From: Vibrio japonicus
GTDB lineage: Bacteria; Pseudomonadota; Gammaproteobacteria; Enterobacterales; Vibrionaceae
Length of the DNA: 64,000 bases
Direction: 5' to 3'
Assembly: GCF_024582835.1 (NCBI RefSeq)
Contig: NZ_CP102096.1
Span: 1,364,001-1,428,000 of the forward strand
Shown here in pieces: positions 42,401 to 51,892 of this stretch. Numbering within the stretch: position 1 is the stretch's first letter; the number at the start of each line of letters is the position of its first letter. The notes beneath the pieces are model-generated. The model had not been told where the DNA came from and did not search any database. It saw only the letters and a list, made by a program, of their open reading frames with translations. Both the position numbers and the translations under genes were made by a program.

Positions 42401-44313
42401 AACGCTTGTTGGAAACGATCACGAGCTTCACGTAGATCAACGGTCTTGTCGCTCTTATGAAGCATTGAGAAATCAAGGATCCAGAATACTTGACCGTTCG
42501 CTTTACGTACTTCGTATGGTGACTCACCGATAACGCGTAGACCAAGGTTCTCCAACATCGGCATAACGTCCGATAGGTGGATAGGTTCATCGCGATGGTA
42601 CAGTTTTAATCGCACCGCTTTTGAATCCGCAGCAAGCTCCTGAGGTCGGTAGAAAAGCATGCCGAGTTTGTTATCGTCACTCAATGCTTCTAGGCGTTGA
42701 ATGTCATCAACCGCAGAGCCAGGCATGACATCTTCTTTGTATGAGCGAGGGAACGCGCGCATGTATACTTTTGATAAAGGCAGACCTTTACTTTCACCAA
42801 AGTTCGCTACAATCGCATCAGACAGGCGATCGTCCCAAGTTGAAGATGCTTCCATTAAGTTTTGCTCAATCGTTTTTACGTCTACGTCAATATTGTCGTT
42901 ATCAACACGAACAATGTAATGTGTTCTAGCTAGTGGGCTTTCAGAGAAATACGTTGTAAATTCCACTTCTTTATCGCAGCCAAAGTACTGCTTTAAGATG
43001 CGTTGAGTCTGACGACGTAATTCGGTGTTGTAACGATCTTTAGTTACGTACACCATGCAGCTGAAGAAACGACCATATGGATCGCGGCGCACGAACAAGC
43101 GTAACAAATCACGATCTTGCATTTGTACTACACCCATACCCACTTCAAGCAGCTCTTCTTCTTTCGCTTGAAGTAGCTCGTCACGAGGGTAGTTTTCTAG
43201 GATATTGTGTAGCGCTTTGTACGAGTATGATCCCTGACGGTAACCACTCGCTTTAAGAATACGTTCAACCTTTTCACGGATCAGTGGGATACCTGCAACA
43301 CTTTGGTTGTATACCGCTGAAGTGTATAAACCCGTAAAGCGGTGCTCACCGATAACTTTACCTTTGTCATCAAACTTCTTGATGCCAATGTAGTCCGTGT
43401 AAGCTGGGCGGTGAATACGCGAAGGTACGTTACCTTTGGTCATATTCAGTAAGAATGGCTTTTTCGCTTCTAAACGTGCGGAATCAGGAAAGTCAGATAA
43501 CTTAACAGTACGTACACGCGATGGCTCAGCAAACAAGCCCAAACCTTCTTCGTCAGTTGGCTTTAGCTCTGTGTCGCCTTCGATAGAGACTAAGTCATAC
43601 TCTTTGTAACCCATGAACGTAAAGTTATGGTCACCTAACCAACGTAGGAAGTTAATGGCTTCGTCAAAACGATCACGTTCGATTTGAATTTTACCCTGCA
43701 ATGACTCTACTTGATTCGTGACTTCTTTCAGCTTTTTCACCATAGGTTGCCAATCTTTCACAACTAGGCTGGTGTCTTTCAGAATACTAAGCAACTCCTC
43801 TTTCAGAGAGTTCATTTCTGCTTTGTCGCTTAAGCGGTCGACTTCAATATGGAACAAAGACTGAAGTGCGCCTTCACCTTGATTAATCGCAGTGATTTCA
43901 CCTGAATTGCTACGCGCAATTTGAGTTGGACCATGAAGCATTAAGTGAGACGCAAGGTCTAAACGACTTAGTGCCATCTTGATTGAGTCAACCAGAAAAG
44001 GGCTATCTGGAATGACTATCTCAACGATAGTGTGTGTGGATTGCCAACCTTGACGGCTAACAGTTGGGTTAAAGACGCGAACAGAAACGTCATCTGCACT
44101 TTTCTCGCTGATATGGTGCCAAAGACTCACAACAGCGCCATAAAGGTCAGATTCATTACGTTCGATTAAGTCGTCTTGAGAGATATTGCTGAATAAATGC
44201 TGAGCAAGTTGAGTGACTAAAGGTTGGTGAGCAAGCTCGAGTTTGTCTTGAATAAGCTGGTAAACTTTTTCAAGAAGAACCGGCATTAGTGTTTCACGCG
44301 CGGTCATATTCAC
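39466..44313 (-). CDS. gdhB: large NAD-specific glutamate dehydrogenase (about 180 kDa class)
   Basis: A 1615-aa enzyme converting glutamate to 2-oxoglutarate and ammonia with NAD. It belongs to the large GDH class: long regulatory N-terminal region (about 1-700, with ACT-like segments such as IVEIVIPDSPFLVDSIKMAL), a catalytic core with the lysine-containing GGKVARGGLRWSDR and VPVGAKGGFVCK, the nucleotide-binding GGNLGMTQLGRIEYAL and DNVGGVDCSDNEVN, and a C-terminal helical domain. Length is normal. A second ATG two codons in is an alternative start. It stands alone between DUF2835 and pyrD with its own terminator. Confidence 0.95.
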   Translation of the reverse strand: MNMTARETLMPVLLEKVYQLIQDKLELAHQPLVTQLAQHLFSNISQDDLIERNESDLYGAVVSLWHHISEKSADDVSVRVFNPTVSRQGWQSTHTIVEIVIPDSPFLVDSIKMALSRLDLASHLMLHGPTQIARSNSGEITAINQGEGALQSLFHIEVDRLSDKAEMNSLKEELLSILKDTSLVVKDWQPMVKKLKEVTNQVESLQGKIQIERDRFDEAINFLRWLGDHNFTFMGYKEYDLVSIEGDTELKPTDEEGLGLFAEPSRVRTVKLSDFPDSARLEAKKPFLLNMTKGNVPSRIHRPAYTDYIGIKKFDDKGKVIGEHRFTGLYTSAVYNQSVAGIPLIREKVERILKASGYRQGSYSYKALHNILENYPRDELLQAKEEELLEVGMGVVQMQDRDLLRLFVRRDPYGRFFSCMVYVTKDRYNTELRRQTQRILKQYFGCDKEVEFTTYFSESPLARTHYIVRVDNDNIDVDVKTIEQNLMEASSTWDDRLSDAIVANFGESKGLPLSKVYMRAFPRSYKEDVMPGSAVDDIQRLEALSDDNKLGMLFYRPQELAADSKAVRLKLYHRDEPIHLSDVMPMLENLGLRVIGESPYEVRKANGQVFWILDFSMLHKSDKTVDLREARDRFQQAFAAIWAGELESDGFNRLLLGASLSGREISILRAYARYMRQVGFPFSQQYIEDTLSHYPDLAKGLVGLFAKRFDPKFKGSEKGQNDLIKKMTEQLDHVESLDDDRIIRRYMEMITATLRTNYYQLDENNQPKPWLSLKLKPSEIPEIPQPVPAFEIFVYAPDIEGVHLRGGKVARGGLRWSDRQEDFRTEVLGLVKAQQVKNTVIVPVGAKGGFVCKRQHTLSGRDEIFAEGQRCYKRFIRALLDVSDNIIEGEVVPPKSVVRHDEDDPYLVVAADKGTATFSDLANSVSEEYNFWLGDAFASGGSNGYDHKAMGITAKGGWESVKRHFREMGINCQTTDFTAIGVGDMAGDVFGNGMLLSKHIRLQAAFNHMHIFIDPNPESATSWEERNRLFNLPRSSWEDYNAELISQGGGIFSRRAKSIELTPEIQKMLGTKKASLAPNELIKMILKMKVDLLWNGGIGTYVKSSSETHTDVGDRANDVLRIDGRDLRAKVVGEGGNLGMTQLGRIEYALTGGRVNTDFVDNVGGVDCSDNEVNIKIFLNGLVANGDLTIKQRNQILESMEDEVGEIVLEDAYCQSESISVTEQQGTSLVKENIRFIHAMEKSGYLDRALEYIPDDETLLEREKQGLALTRPELAVLVAYAKMVLKEDLAQPEIANDEFHAEQLVRYFPTELRRNYKEQMINHPLRVEIIATALANQMVNEMGCNFVTRLQEETGATVVDIANAYTAAREVYGLGQVFEQVRELDNDASTQAQYDMMFHVRRTLRRLSRWLLRNRTGKQTVNQLIDLYQADVETIKADLDNMLVPSEVKEHDDMAAAWIEQGIAAELANYVARLSSLYSVLDISTVSREKGKSVEKSAKLYFNLGDRLSLHWFLKQINNQAVDNNWQALARAAFREDLDWQQRQLTGQVLSCGCASDDLDVMKALEDWVEANETSLQRWDNILNEFKVGSVHEFAKFSVALRELMLLNLNCSAIE

Positions 44314-44494
44314 ACTCCACTATTAGAATATTATGTATTTGTAGGGGTTTAGGTAAGCATAGTGCTTAACTGATGTAATGCAGGGCTATTGTAAAAGCTT
44401 TATTGGTAAATCGTTAATGCTTTTGACAAGGCTGGAGGTGAAATGTTTGAGAATGTGATTAAGGTTCTGTTTAAACTTCTAGAAAACGGCTTTA

Positions 44495-44713
44495 TCACAG
44501 AACTTCTAACTTAACAAATTTGTTACTTTGGTCAGTTATTAACCGAAAACGCCCTTTGACACCAAGCTGGCTTAAGAATGGCCTGAATCTCGATGCTGGT
44601 AACTGAAGACGCAAGCCGCTCTCTGTATTAACAACGACGTTACTGGCCACGCCCCCATAGTGAGAAAGAAACGTGTTGTAAGAAATATTGAGTGAAAAAT
44701 AGTAGTAGTTCAT
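44495..44713 (-). CDS. DUF2835-family small protein
   Basis: A 72-aa protein reading MNYYYFSLNISYNTFLSHYG, then SGLRLQLPASRFRPFLSQLG and GRFRLITDQSNKFVKLEVL. This is the DUF2835 pattern (Y-Y-F-x-L-x-I, then L-P-x-x-x-x-R-x-F). These small cytoplasmic proteins are found next to pepN or gdh in vibrios; function unknown. It lies 181 bp upstream of the GDH gene in the same direction and downstream of pepN's terminator. Confidence 0.85.
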   Translation of the reverse strand: MNYYYFSLNISYNTFLSHYGGVASNVVVNTESGLRLQLPASRFRPFLSQLGVKGRFRLITDQSNKFVKLEVL

Positions 44714-44847
44714 CGTATTTGCTCAAAAATGTAGCGTTTTTATCGAACAACCCAAAATACTGTTTATACATACAGCATTTTTGATTTTCCGTTCTGGATA
44801 GCTATTTATATCAATTCTAGGCACCTCCTCACCATAGGTTTCGGGTA

Positions 44848-44875
44848 AAAAAATAGCACCCGAAGGTGCTATTTA
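44848..44875 (-). terminator. rho-independent terminator of pepN
   Basis: AAATAGCACC and GGTGCTATTT pair perfectly around CGAA, with seven T on the minus strand, 20 bp past the pepN stop. Confidence 0.92.
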
Positions 44876-44894
44876 GTTTAGAGTTTTGATGTAC

Positions 44895-47501
44895 TTAAGC
44901 TTCTAGTGCTTTCGTTACTTTTTCAAAGAGGTCTTTCGCTAGATTGTCCATTGACTTCAATGCCTCTAACTCAGCTTTGATTAATGCTTGACGCTCTTCG
45001 TCGTATTTACGGAACTTGAGTAGCGGATCAATCAGACGTGATGCAACTTGAGGGTTACTCGTATTGAGTTCACACAAAATCTCACCAGCAAACTTGTAGC
45101 CTTCTCCCGACTTATTGTGGAATCGGACTGGGTTCATGTTCAAGAACGAACCAATCAAACTACGCGTGCGGTTTGGGTTTTTCAGGCTGAATGCCTCGTG
45201 GTTCATTGTCTGCTTGATAACATCGAGTGCATTCTCTGCTGGATTCGTCCCTTGCAGAGCAAACCACTTATCCATCACAAGGCCATCGTGTTTCCACTTA
45301 TCACTGTAATCCGCCATCAATGCTTCGCGACAAGGTAACTGTGCACTGTTTGCCGCGCTCATTGCTGCAACTGTGTCAGTCATATTGTTAGCATCTGCGT
45401 ATTGCTTCTCTGCTAGGCCGTTACCAAGCTCTGTGTGAGCCAAGTAAGCTAGCGCCGTATTGCGCAATGAACGCTTACCAATCGCAGCGTGCTCTACCGT
45501 GTATTCTGCTTGATTCAGGCTGTGGTAAAGTGCACTGAACTCATCCACTAGTGCATTCGCAAGCTGAACTTTGATCGCTTTTAATACGGTAGCTACTGCA
45601 TCCACATCTACTTGCTTGTACCAACCAGACACTTCGTTATGGCTTGGTAGTGCCATCATCTCTGCAATAAAGGCTGGTTCCAGCTCTTGAGAAAGCAACA
45701 CACCACGGAATGCATCAACGACAGATTCAGGAAGCTCGACTGAACCGCCATTTTGAACGCTAGCAACATTACTACGGATGTATTTAGCCAGTAACATCTG
45801 CCCTGCATCCCAACGCGCGAATTCGTTGCGAGCGTTCACCATCAAGAACACTAGCTCTTCATCACTGTAGTTGTATTCTAGAATAACTGGTGCAGAAAAC
45901 TCACGAAGCAGTGAAGGGATTGGTTTTTCATCAACATTTTCAAACACAAACGTTTGAGTCGCTTCCGTCACATCCAAGACATTGTGAACTTTTTCACCGT
46001 TACGGCGTAACTCAATCACATCGCCATTTGCTGTGTAGAGTTCAACATCGAATGGAATATGAAGCGGTTTCTTCTCAGTTTGCTCGTGTGTTGGTTCTGT
46101 TGATTGAGCAACAGTCAATGCATACGTCTTATTCTCTGCATTGTATTCGCTTGTCACCTTAACCGTTGGCGTACCTGATTGACTGTACCATAGGCGGAAT
46201 TGAGTCAAATCAACACCAGAGGCGTCTTCCATTGCTGCGACGAAATCTTCACACGTTGCGGCTGTACCGTCATGGCGCTCAAAGTACAGCTTCATGCCTT
46301 TTTGGAAGCCTTCTTCACCCAGCAATGTATGCATCATGCGGATCACTTCACTGCCCTTTTCGTATACCGTTAAAGTATAGAAGTTATTCATTTCTATTAC
46401 TTTTTCAGGGCGAATTGGGTGAGACATCGGGCTTGCATCTTCCGCAAACTGAGGGCCACGGATAATACGAACATTGTTAATTCGGTTAACGGCACGTGAG
46501 CCCAGATCCGATGAGAACTCTTGATCTCGGAATACCGTCAAACCTTCTTTAAGGCTAAGCTGGAACCAATCACGACACGTTACGCGGTTACCAGTCCAGT
46601 TATGGAAGTATTCGTGTCCAATAACAGCTTCAATGCCTAGGTAATCTGTATCAGTTGCCGTCTGGTCGTTAGCCAATACGAATTTAGAGTTAAAGATGTT
46701 AAGACCTTTATTCTCCATCGCTCCCATATTGAAAAAGTCGACCGCAACGATCATGTAGATGTCTAAGTCATACTCAAGACCAAAACGTTCTTCGTCCCAC
46801 TTCATCGAATTGATAAGCGAAGTCATCGCGTGAGGAGCACGATCTAAGTTGCCTTTATCAACAAAGATTTCTAGCTCTACATTGCGGCCAGACTGGGTAA
46901 CATAGTTGTCACGTAACACATCGAAATCACCCGCCACCAGCGCAAACAGGTAAGCAGGTTTTGGATGCGGGTCTTGCCACTGAACAAAGTGACGGCCACC
47001 TTCTAGATCGCCTTGAGCAACGCGGTTACCATTACTCAGCAAGTATGGATATTCACCTTTATCTGCGATCACTTTTGTCGTGTATTTAGCAAGAACATCT
47101 GGGCGATCCAGGTAATAAGTGATACGACGGAAACCTTCCGCTTCACACTGAGTACAGAAAGCACCACCTGATTTGTATAGACCTTCCAGTGCCGTGTTCG
47201 CTTCTGGATCAATTTCTGTAACGATAGTCAGTTCGAACTGCGCTGGCAGATTACGTAGCTCTAACGCCCCTTCAGATTCTTGGTACTGATTCCAGGCTTC
47301 GCCGTTGACTTCAACGTTAACCAGCTTTAGGTTTTCGCCATCAAGCGTTAGCGTGGTGTCATCTTTTAGTTGTTTTACCTGAGAGATCGCTGTCACGACC
47401 GTGTTGTTGTCAAACAGGTCAAAGGTCAAATCCAAATCAGTAATAGTGTGAGACGGTGATTGATAATCTTTACGATATTTGGCTTGTGGAGTCTGAGCCA
47501 T
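44895..47501 (-). CDS. pepN: aminopeptidase N (M1 family)
   Basis: The 868-aa zinc aminopeptidase removes N-terminal residues from peptides. GAMENKGLN (260-268) is the exopeptidase motif and HEYFHNW (296-302) plus the downstream E of LKEGLTVFRDQEF ligate zinc. The C-terminal helical domain from about 540 matches the E. coli enzyme (870 aa). AAGGA seven bases before the ATG at 47501 supports that start over the longer frame from 47537. The protein is cytoplasmic, with no signal peptide. Confidence 0.97.
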   Translation of the reverse strand: MAQTPQAKYRKDYQSPSHTITDLDLTFDLFDNNTVVTAISQVKQLKDDTTLTLDGENLKLVNVEVNGEAWNQYQESEGALELRNLPAQFELTIVTEIDPEANTALEGLYKSGGAFCTQCEAEGFRRITYYLDRPDVLAKYTTKVIADKGEYPYLLSNGNRVAQGDLEGGRHFVQWQDPHPKPAYLFALVAGDFDVLRDNYVTQSGRNVELEIFVDKGNLDRAPHAMTSLINSMKWDEERFGLEYDLDIYMIVAVDFFNMGAMENKGLNIFNSKFVLANDQTATDTDYLGIEAVIGHEYFHNWTGNRVTCRDWFQLSLKEGLTVFRDQEFSSDLGSRAVNRINNVRIIRGPQFAEDASPMSHPIRPEKVIEMNNFYTLTVYEKGSEVIRMMHTLLGEEGFQKGMKLYFERHDGTAATCEDFVAAMEDASGVDLTQFRLWYSQSGTPTVKVTSEYNAENKTYALTVAQSTEPTHEQTEKKPLHIPFDVELYTANGDVIELRRNGEKVHNVLDVTEATQTFVFENVDEKPIPSLLREFSAPVILEYNYSDEELVFLMVNARNEFARWDAGQMLLAKYIRSNVASVQNGGSVELPESVVDAFRGVLLSQELEPAFIAEMMALPSHNEVSGWYKQVDVDAVATVLKAIKVQLANALVDEFSALYHSLNQAEYTVEHAAIGKRSLRNTALAYLAHTELGNGLAEKQYADANNMTDTVAAMSAANSAQLPCREALMADYSDKWKHDGLVMDKWFALQGTNPAENALDVIKQTMNHEAFSLKNPNRTRSLIGSFLNMNPVRFHNKSGEGYKFAGEILCELNTSNPQVASRLIDPLLKFRKYDEERQALIKAELEALKSMDNLAKDLFEKVTKALEA

Positions 47502-47672
47502 GTCTAAATCCTTCTGACTGTATAGTGGAGAGCACACTTATGCGAATACAGATGAATAGGCACTGTTTGAGGACGCCCTCAACCCACTCATCCATTGAGA
47601 AACGGCATAAGTGTAAAAAGTAAAGTTAAAACTTCACTCACAAATTGGTTGTTAGCTTACCTCTCTGAACAG

Positions 47673-47704
47673 AAAAAAACGAGGTATTATCATTAAATAC
47701 CTCG
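47673..47704 (-). terminator. rho-independent terminator after the 220-aa secreted protein gene
   Basis: CGAGGTATT and AATACCTCG form a 9-bp stem; on the minus strand seven T follow. It lies 87 bp beyond the stop. Confidence 0.85.
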
Positions 47705-47790
47705 CATTTTCGCTAACATAAAATGAAAAAATGAATCATTTGTCTACTAGTACGCCATGCTACAAACAAACGACCTTTGTTAACTTTCAC

Positions 47791-48453
47791 TCACCTGATA
47801 CGGTTTAGGACAGCATACATTGAGCCTTTCTCTTCACCTAAAGTAAGTGTATCGCGATTGAGAACATAACGTGTATCATGCTCACCATTCTCATAAAGTA
47901 AGACAAGATGATCCCCTTCTGTATAGTAAACACCTTGATGAATGGACTCCTCACCGCGTGCATTGCTCACTCTAAAAGTAAATACGAAATCCGGCTGAAG
48001 AAGTAAGTCCATGCGATGCACTTTACTCGCTAAAAGGTCATCTCCACCTAAACGAGCACTTGACCACAATCCAGCTAATGAGTTTGACAGTGCTTTGGTA
48101 AAGGTGACGCCGTTGAGTATCAATAAATTATGATTGGCCATGTATTGATAAGTTTGAGGCTCGCTCGTATTTAGGCCAAGTACTATTGTGTCGTCATCCG
48201 CACTGTACATTCCTTCCCAATGATCAACGGTGTAGTCTCGCTTCTGAATATCAATCATAAAGCCATAACTTGAATCGAGCGAAAGCTTGATCGCCAAAAA
48301 GTTCTCTTTACTCTCTCCAGGATTTGGGTTGATGAGATACCAATCACCCAATAGAAAAGGTTGATCAAACTGGGATAAGTCTGCGTTGTCCCTAGCCGGG
48401 CTTGCCCAGACCGACACACTAAACAAAATACAAATAATTCCTATCCATCGCAT
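47791..48453 (-). CDS. exported protein of unknown function upstream of pepN
   Basis: A 220-aa protein with signal peptide MRWIGIICILFSVSVWA/SPARD. The frame extends five codons to 48468, but the shorter start gives the better signal. The mature chain appears beta-rich: GDWYLINPNPGESKENFLAI, a WEGMYSADDDTIVLGL block and a related HQGVYYTEGDHLVLLYENG block, which look like two copies of a lipocalin-like strand pattern. No cysteines or catalytic motif stand out. It is monocistronic between prc and pepN. Probably periplasmic; function unknown. Confidence 0.75.
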   Translation of the reverse strand: MRWIGIICILFSVSVWASPARDNADLSQFDQPFLLGDWYLINPNPGESKENFLAIKLSLDSSYGFMIDIQKRDYTVDHWEGMYSADDDTIVLGLNTSEPQTYQYMANHNLLILNGVTFTKALSNSLAGLWSSARLGGDDLLASKVHRMDLLLQPDFVFTFRVSNARGEESIHQGVYYTEGDHLVLLYENGEHDTRYVLNRDTLTLGEEKGSMYAVLNRIR

Positions 48454-48542
48454 ACTTCGCCCTCGCACTTTTTCCTATAAGCATAGGCAGTGCCTTTGCA
48501 TTTTGCGAAATAATTGACCTTAATCACAATAATAATGAACAT

Positions 48543-48573
48543 AAAAAAAGCGAGCTATTACAGCTCGCTTTTT
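48543..48573 (-). terminator. rho-independent terminator of prc
   Basis: AAAAAGCGAGCT and AGCTCGCTTTTT pair around ATTAC, with T-runs in the minus direction, 16 bp past the prc stop. Confidence 0.93.
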
Positions 48574-48588
48574 AACTTTCTGATTTTT

Positions 48589-50583
48589 CTACTTAATCAT
48601 GTCAAGCATGATCTCTACAGATTCATCCAGATAGGCGTCTGGCGCTTCATAGTCTTTTGGCACGTCATCCAGAGACTTGTAGGCCTTTCCACCTTGCGCT
48701 TTTTGACGTTGATTGATACGAGCCAAACGCTCTTGATCAGATTTGTCATTTTCAGCTTTGCGAGTCTTTTCATTCAAAGACAGCTCGTTATCGTCTTTTT
48801 CTGCTTTATATCTTTCGATATCTTCAGCAATTAAACGAAACTCAAGATCGTTCGCAATGCGCGCTCTGTGTTTTGCATCTAACTTCGCAATAAGTTTATC
48901 GTTACGCTGTAACTCTTTGTATTTTGCGCGGTCGATACTATCCCAAGGCAGTGCATTATCTTCAACACTTTCACCCGTTTCACTCGCATCAATCGGTGTA
49001 GGGAACGCAATATCTGGGGCTACCCCTTTATTCTGCGTACTCCCACCGTTAATTCGATAGAACTTTTGAATCGTGTATTGAACATACCCTAGCGGCTGTT
49101 CAAAGAGATCGTAAATTTTGCTCAGAGTTCGATGCTGCTGAACCGTCCCTTTACCGAAAGAGTTCTCGCCAAGCACTACACCGCGACCGTAGTCTTGCAT
49201 CGCTGCCGCGAAAATTTCTGACGCCGATGCGCTATATCGGTTAATCAAAACCGCTAGCGGCCCTTCATAACTGATCTTGCCATCAACATCCGAGTTCACT
49301 TTCACACGGCCATAGCTATCCCGAACTTGAACAATAGGACCACTCGTTATAAACAAACCGGAAAGTGCCGTCGCTTCTGTTAACGCGCCACCACCATTGT
49401 TGCGCAGATCAACAATAATGCCGTCTACACCTTGCTGTTTAAGGTCAGTAATCAACTTGTCTGTGTCGTTTGAAAGTCCAACGTAAAAGCTTGGTACCTC
49501 AAGAACACCAATCTTTTTGCCGCCCTTTTCTATTACTTCAGACTTAACAGCTCGGTCTTCGAGACGGATCTTGTCACGAACAATGGTAACCACCTCTGCT
49601 TTCGTATCATTACCTTCTGGCAAGATTTGCAGATACACCTTCGTGCCTTTTGGACCTTTGATCAATTGAACAACGTCATCCAATCGCCAACCGATAACAT
49701 CGACAATATCCTCGCCGTCTTGGCCGACACCGATGATGCGATCACCTTCCGACAACCGTTTACTCTTGGAAGCAGGGCCACCAGCGACGAGTGAACGAAT
49801 GACGGTATAGTCTTCTGTCATCTGCAAAACAGCACCAATCCCTTCAAGAGACAGGTTCATTTCAGTTTGGAATTGATCCGCACTTCTTGGTGATAAATAA
49901 CTGGTATGAGGATCGATTTCGCGAGAAAAGGCGTTCATATAGAGCTGGAACGCGTCTTCATCACGAGCTTGGCTCAGACGTTTAAGCGCATTGTTGTAAC
50001 GCTTGCCCAAGACGTCTTTAATCTCATCCCAGTTCTTACCCGTCATCTTAAGGTTAAGCGCATCATATTTGACGCGTTTTCGCCAAAGCTCATCTAACTC
50101 TGCCGTATCTTTTGGCCAAGGCGCTTTACTACGATCTAATTCGATGGTCTCGTCGATATCAAAATGCATCTCTTTGTCTAAAAGAGATAAAGCATATCGG
50201 AAACGCTCATAGCGTCTCTTTATAGAGAGATTGTAGATATCAAAGGCAATCTGGTTTTTGCCAGTTTTCAGCTGGTCATCCAGTCTTGTTGACCACATAG
50301 CGAAAGAATCGATATCTTGCTGAGTGAACACATTTCGACTGAAATCAAGCAACTCTATATATCGATCGAATGTGGCTTTCGATAACTGGTCATCAAGAGA
50401 GAAATGCTTGTAGTGAGAAGTTCTAAAAAAAGACGTGACACGTTTACTGGCTGTCTCGTGCTGAACTTCAGGAGAAAGTGAAGGTAAGTCTTTTAGACCG
50501 ATGTTTGCTTCAATAGCATGGGCTGAAAAAGCTGCTAGCGATAAGCTAGCAGCGATCAGCGACAATTTTGAACGGCATTTCAT
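48589..50583 (-). CDS. prc: periplasmic C-terminal processing (tail-specific) protease Prc
   Basis: The 664-aa S41 protease has a signal peptide (SLIAASLSLAAFSAHA), an N-terminal helical domain, a PDZ domain (about 240-325, EGIGAVLQMTEDYTVIRSLV) and the catalytic Ser-Lys pair in NRYSASASEIFAAAMQDYGR and GENSFGKGTVQ. It degrades substrates with nonpolar C-termini and trims murein enzymes such as MepS. Length compares with E. coli Prc (682 aa). It begins 17 bp after proQ; proQ-prc is the conserved order. Confidence 0.96.
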   Translation of the reverse strand: MKCRSKLSLIAASLSLAAFSAHAIEANIGLKDLPSLSPEVQHETASKRVTSFFRTSHYKHFSLDDQLSKATFDRYIELLDFSRNVFTQQDIDSFAMWSTRLDDQLKTGKNQIAFDIYNLSIKRRYERFRYALSLLDKEMHFDIDETIELDRSKAPWPKDTAELDELWRKRVKYDALNLKMTGKNWDEIKDVLGKRYNNALKRLSQARDEDAFQLYMNAFSREIDPHTSYLSPRSADQFQTEMNLSLEGIGAVLQMTEDYTVIRSLVAGGPASKSKRLSEGDRIIGVGQDGEDIVDVIGWRLDDVVQLIKGPKGTKVYLQILPEGNDTKAEVVTIVRDKIRLEDRAVKSEVIEKGGKKIGVLEVPSFYVGLSNDTDKLITDLKQQGVDGIIVDLRNNGGGALTEATALSGLFITSGPIVQVRDSYGRVKVNSDVDGKISYEGPLAVLINRYSASASEIFAAAMQDYGRGVVLGENSFGKGTVQQHRTLSKIYDLFEQPLGYVQYTIQKFYRINGGSTQNKGVAPDIAFPTPIDASETGESVEDNALPWDSIDRAKYKELQRNDKLIAKLDAKHRARIANDLEFRLIAEDIERYKAEKDDNELSLNEKTRKAENDKSDQERLARINQRQKAQGGKAYKSLDDVPKDYEAPDAYLDESVEIMLDMIK

Positions 50584-50600
50584 GCGTAGGAGTATCTCCT

Positions 50601-51230
50601 TTAAGCGCGTAAGTGCTCCGCTTTTACAACCATTTGCAGGCCGTTAGTCAGTTGAACACGCACGTCTTCCTTGTTAATTTCAACGATAGTTGCAGCCATA
50701 TTTCCTTTGCCCATGTTCACGTTCACTTGTTTGCCAACTGTCATTTCGTCAGCATTTAGTGCGCGCGTCTCTACTGGTGCTGCGGCTTTTTGCGCTTTAT
50801 TTTGTTGCGGGCGACGGCCTTGTGGCTTTTTAGCCGCTGGCTTAGCCTTTTGTTTACCTTCTTCGCGAGCTTTCTGAGCTTGCTCTTTACGACGAGCCTG
50901 CACTTTCGCCTTGCTTTCTGCTAGTGCAACCTTTGCGTGCTCTACGTGTTCTTCTTCTAGTTCACCAGCTGGATTACCATCTAGGTCTACACGTGTTGCG
51001 CCTGGTTTAACACCGTGTAGGTAGCGCCATGATGATGTGTACTGTCTTAACGCTGCACGAAGTTGAGTTTTACTTACTTTAGGATCATCACTTAGACGTT
51101 CCGCAAGATCTTGAAAGATACCAATTTTAAGTGGTTTTGCTTCACCTTCTAAAGTAAAGCACTTAGGGAAACATTCAGCAATGTATGTGATAACTTCTTT
51201 GCTGTTTTTTAACTTTTCAGTGTTTTCCAT
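50601..51230 (-). CDS. proQ: RNA chaperone ProQ
   Basis: A 209-aa FinO-domain protein: N-terminal RNA-binding domain (about 5-120, with [20 protein letters not shown] and [20 protein letters not shown]), a lysine/alanine/glutamine-rich linker ([20 protein letters not shown]) and a C-terminal Tudor-like domain ([20 protein letters not shown]). ProQ binds structured sRNAs and mRNA 3' ends globally. It precedes prc as in E. coli. An SdsR-like sRNA encoded 8 kb away (59281) could be among its clients, though SdsR is usually Hfq-associated. Confidence 0.95.
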   Translation of the reverse strand: MENTEKLKNSKEVITYIAECFPKCFTLEGEAKPLKIGIFQDLAERLSDDPKVSKTQLRAALRQYTSSWRYLHGVKPGATRVDLDGNPAGELEEEHVEHAKVALAESKAKVQARRKEQAQKAREEGKQKAKPAAKKPQGRRPQQNKAQKAAAPVETRALNADEMTVGKQVNVNMGKGNMAATIVEINKEDVRVQLTNGLQMVVKAEHLRA

Positions 51231-51328
51231 GAGGATTCCTGGTTATTGCGGCCTGCCCGCGAGCATTAAGATAAATATTTCAGGTATTATAGTGACCTGT
51301 ATACGAAAAACCACTGTGAAGAGGCAAT

Positions 51329-51802
51329 TTATGCCTTGATAGCGTGTGAATTAAGCAGCTTTTCCACTTCGCTCATTAAAAATGTTAAACCTTGCTCATC
51401 AATCTCGCTAAATCTGCCTATATTTGGGCTGTCAATATCTAATACACCAGCAATCTTTCCATTGATAGAAAATGGAACAACAATCTCAGAGTTACTCGCA
51501 GCATCACACGCGATGTGCCCTTCGAACTCATGAACATCGTAAACACGCTGAACACTATTTTGTGCAACCGCCGTACCGCATACGCCACGACCTACAGGAA
51601 TTCTTACGCACGCTGGCTTTCCCTGAAATGGACCTAACACCAATTCGTCCTCTTTCATCAAGTAAAAGCCCACCCAATTGAGTTGTTCTAACTCCATATT
51701 GAGTAACGCGCTAAGGTTAGAAAGGTTAGCAATCAGATCGGTTTCGTCTTCCAAAAGTGCAATCGCTTGTTTGGTTAAACGCTGGTATTGTTCAAATGTC
51801 AT
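51329..51802 (-). CDS. msrC: free methionine-(R)-sulfoxide reductase MsrC (GAF-domain, YebR)
   Basis: The 157-aa single GAF-domain enzyme reduces free methionine-R-sulfoxide. Catalytic cysteines are visible: GKPACVRIPVGRGVCGTAVA and GHIACDAASNSEIVVP, as in E. coli YebR. The ATG at 51802 (MTFEQYQ) agrees with homologue length; the longer frame begins with a TTG at 51847. It lies upstream of proQ-prc in the same direction and is divergent from the ABC exporter. The 90-bp gap between them carries the Fur-like box. Confidence 0.93.
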   Translation of the reverse strand: MTFEQYQRLTKQAIALLEDETDLIANLSNLSALLNMELEQLNWVGFYLMKEDELVLGPFQGKPACVRIPVGRGVCGTAVAQNSVQRVYDVHEFEGHIACDAASNSEIVVPFSINGKIAGVLDIDSPNIGRFSEIDEQGLTFLMSEVEKLLNSHAIKA

Positions 51803-51875
51803 TGTTACTGCTGTTCCATGTTTAAATTTCGAGACATCCTTAGTCAATTTACGTAAAATCGACCTTATTCATAAA

Positions 51876-51890
51876 TAGGAATCATTCTCA
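51876..51890. promoter_or_regulatory. Fur-box-like sequence before the ABC exporter
   Basis: Minus strand TGAGAAT-G-ATTCCTA matches the 7-1-7 Fur pattern TGATAAT-N-ATTATCA at 10 of 14 arm positions. It ends 2 bp before the GTG start, so it would cover the start or ribosome-binding site. Candidate only. Confidence 0.45.
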
Positions 51891-51892
51891 TA

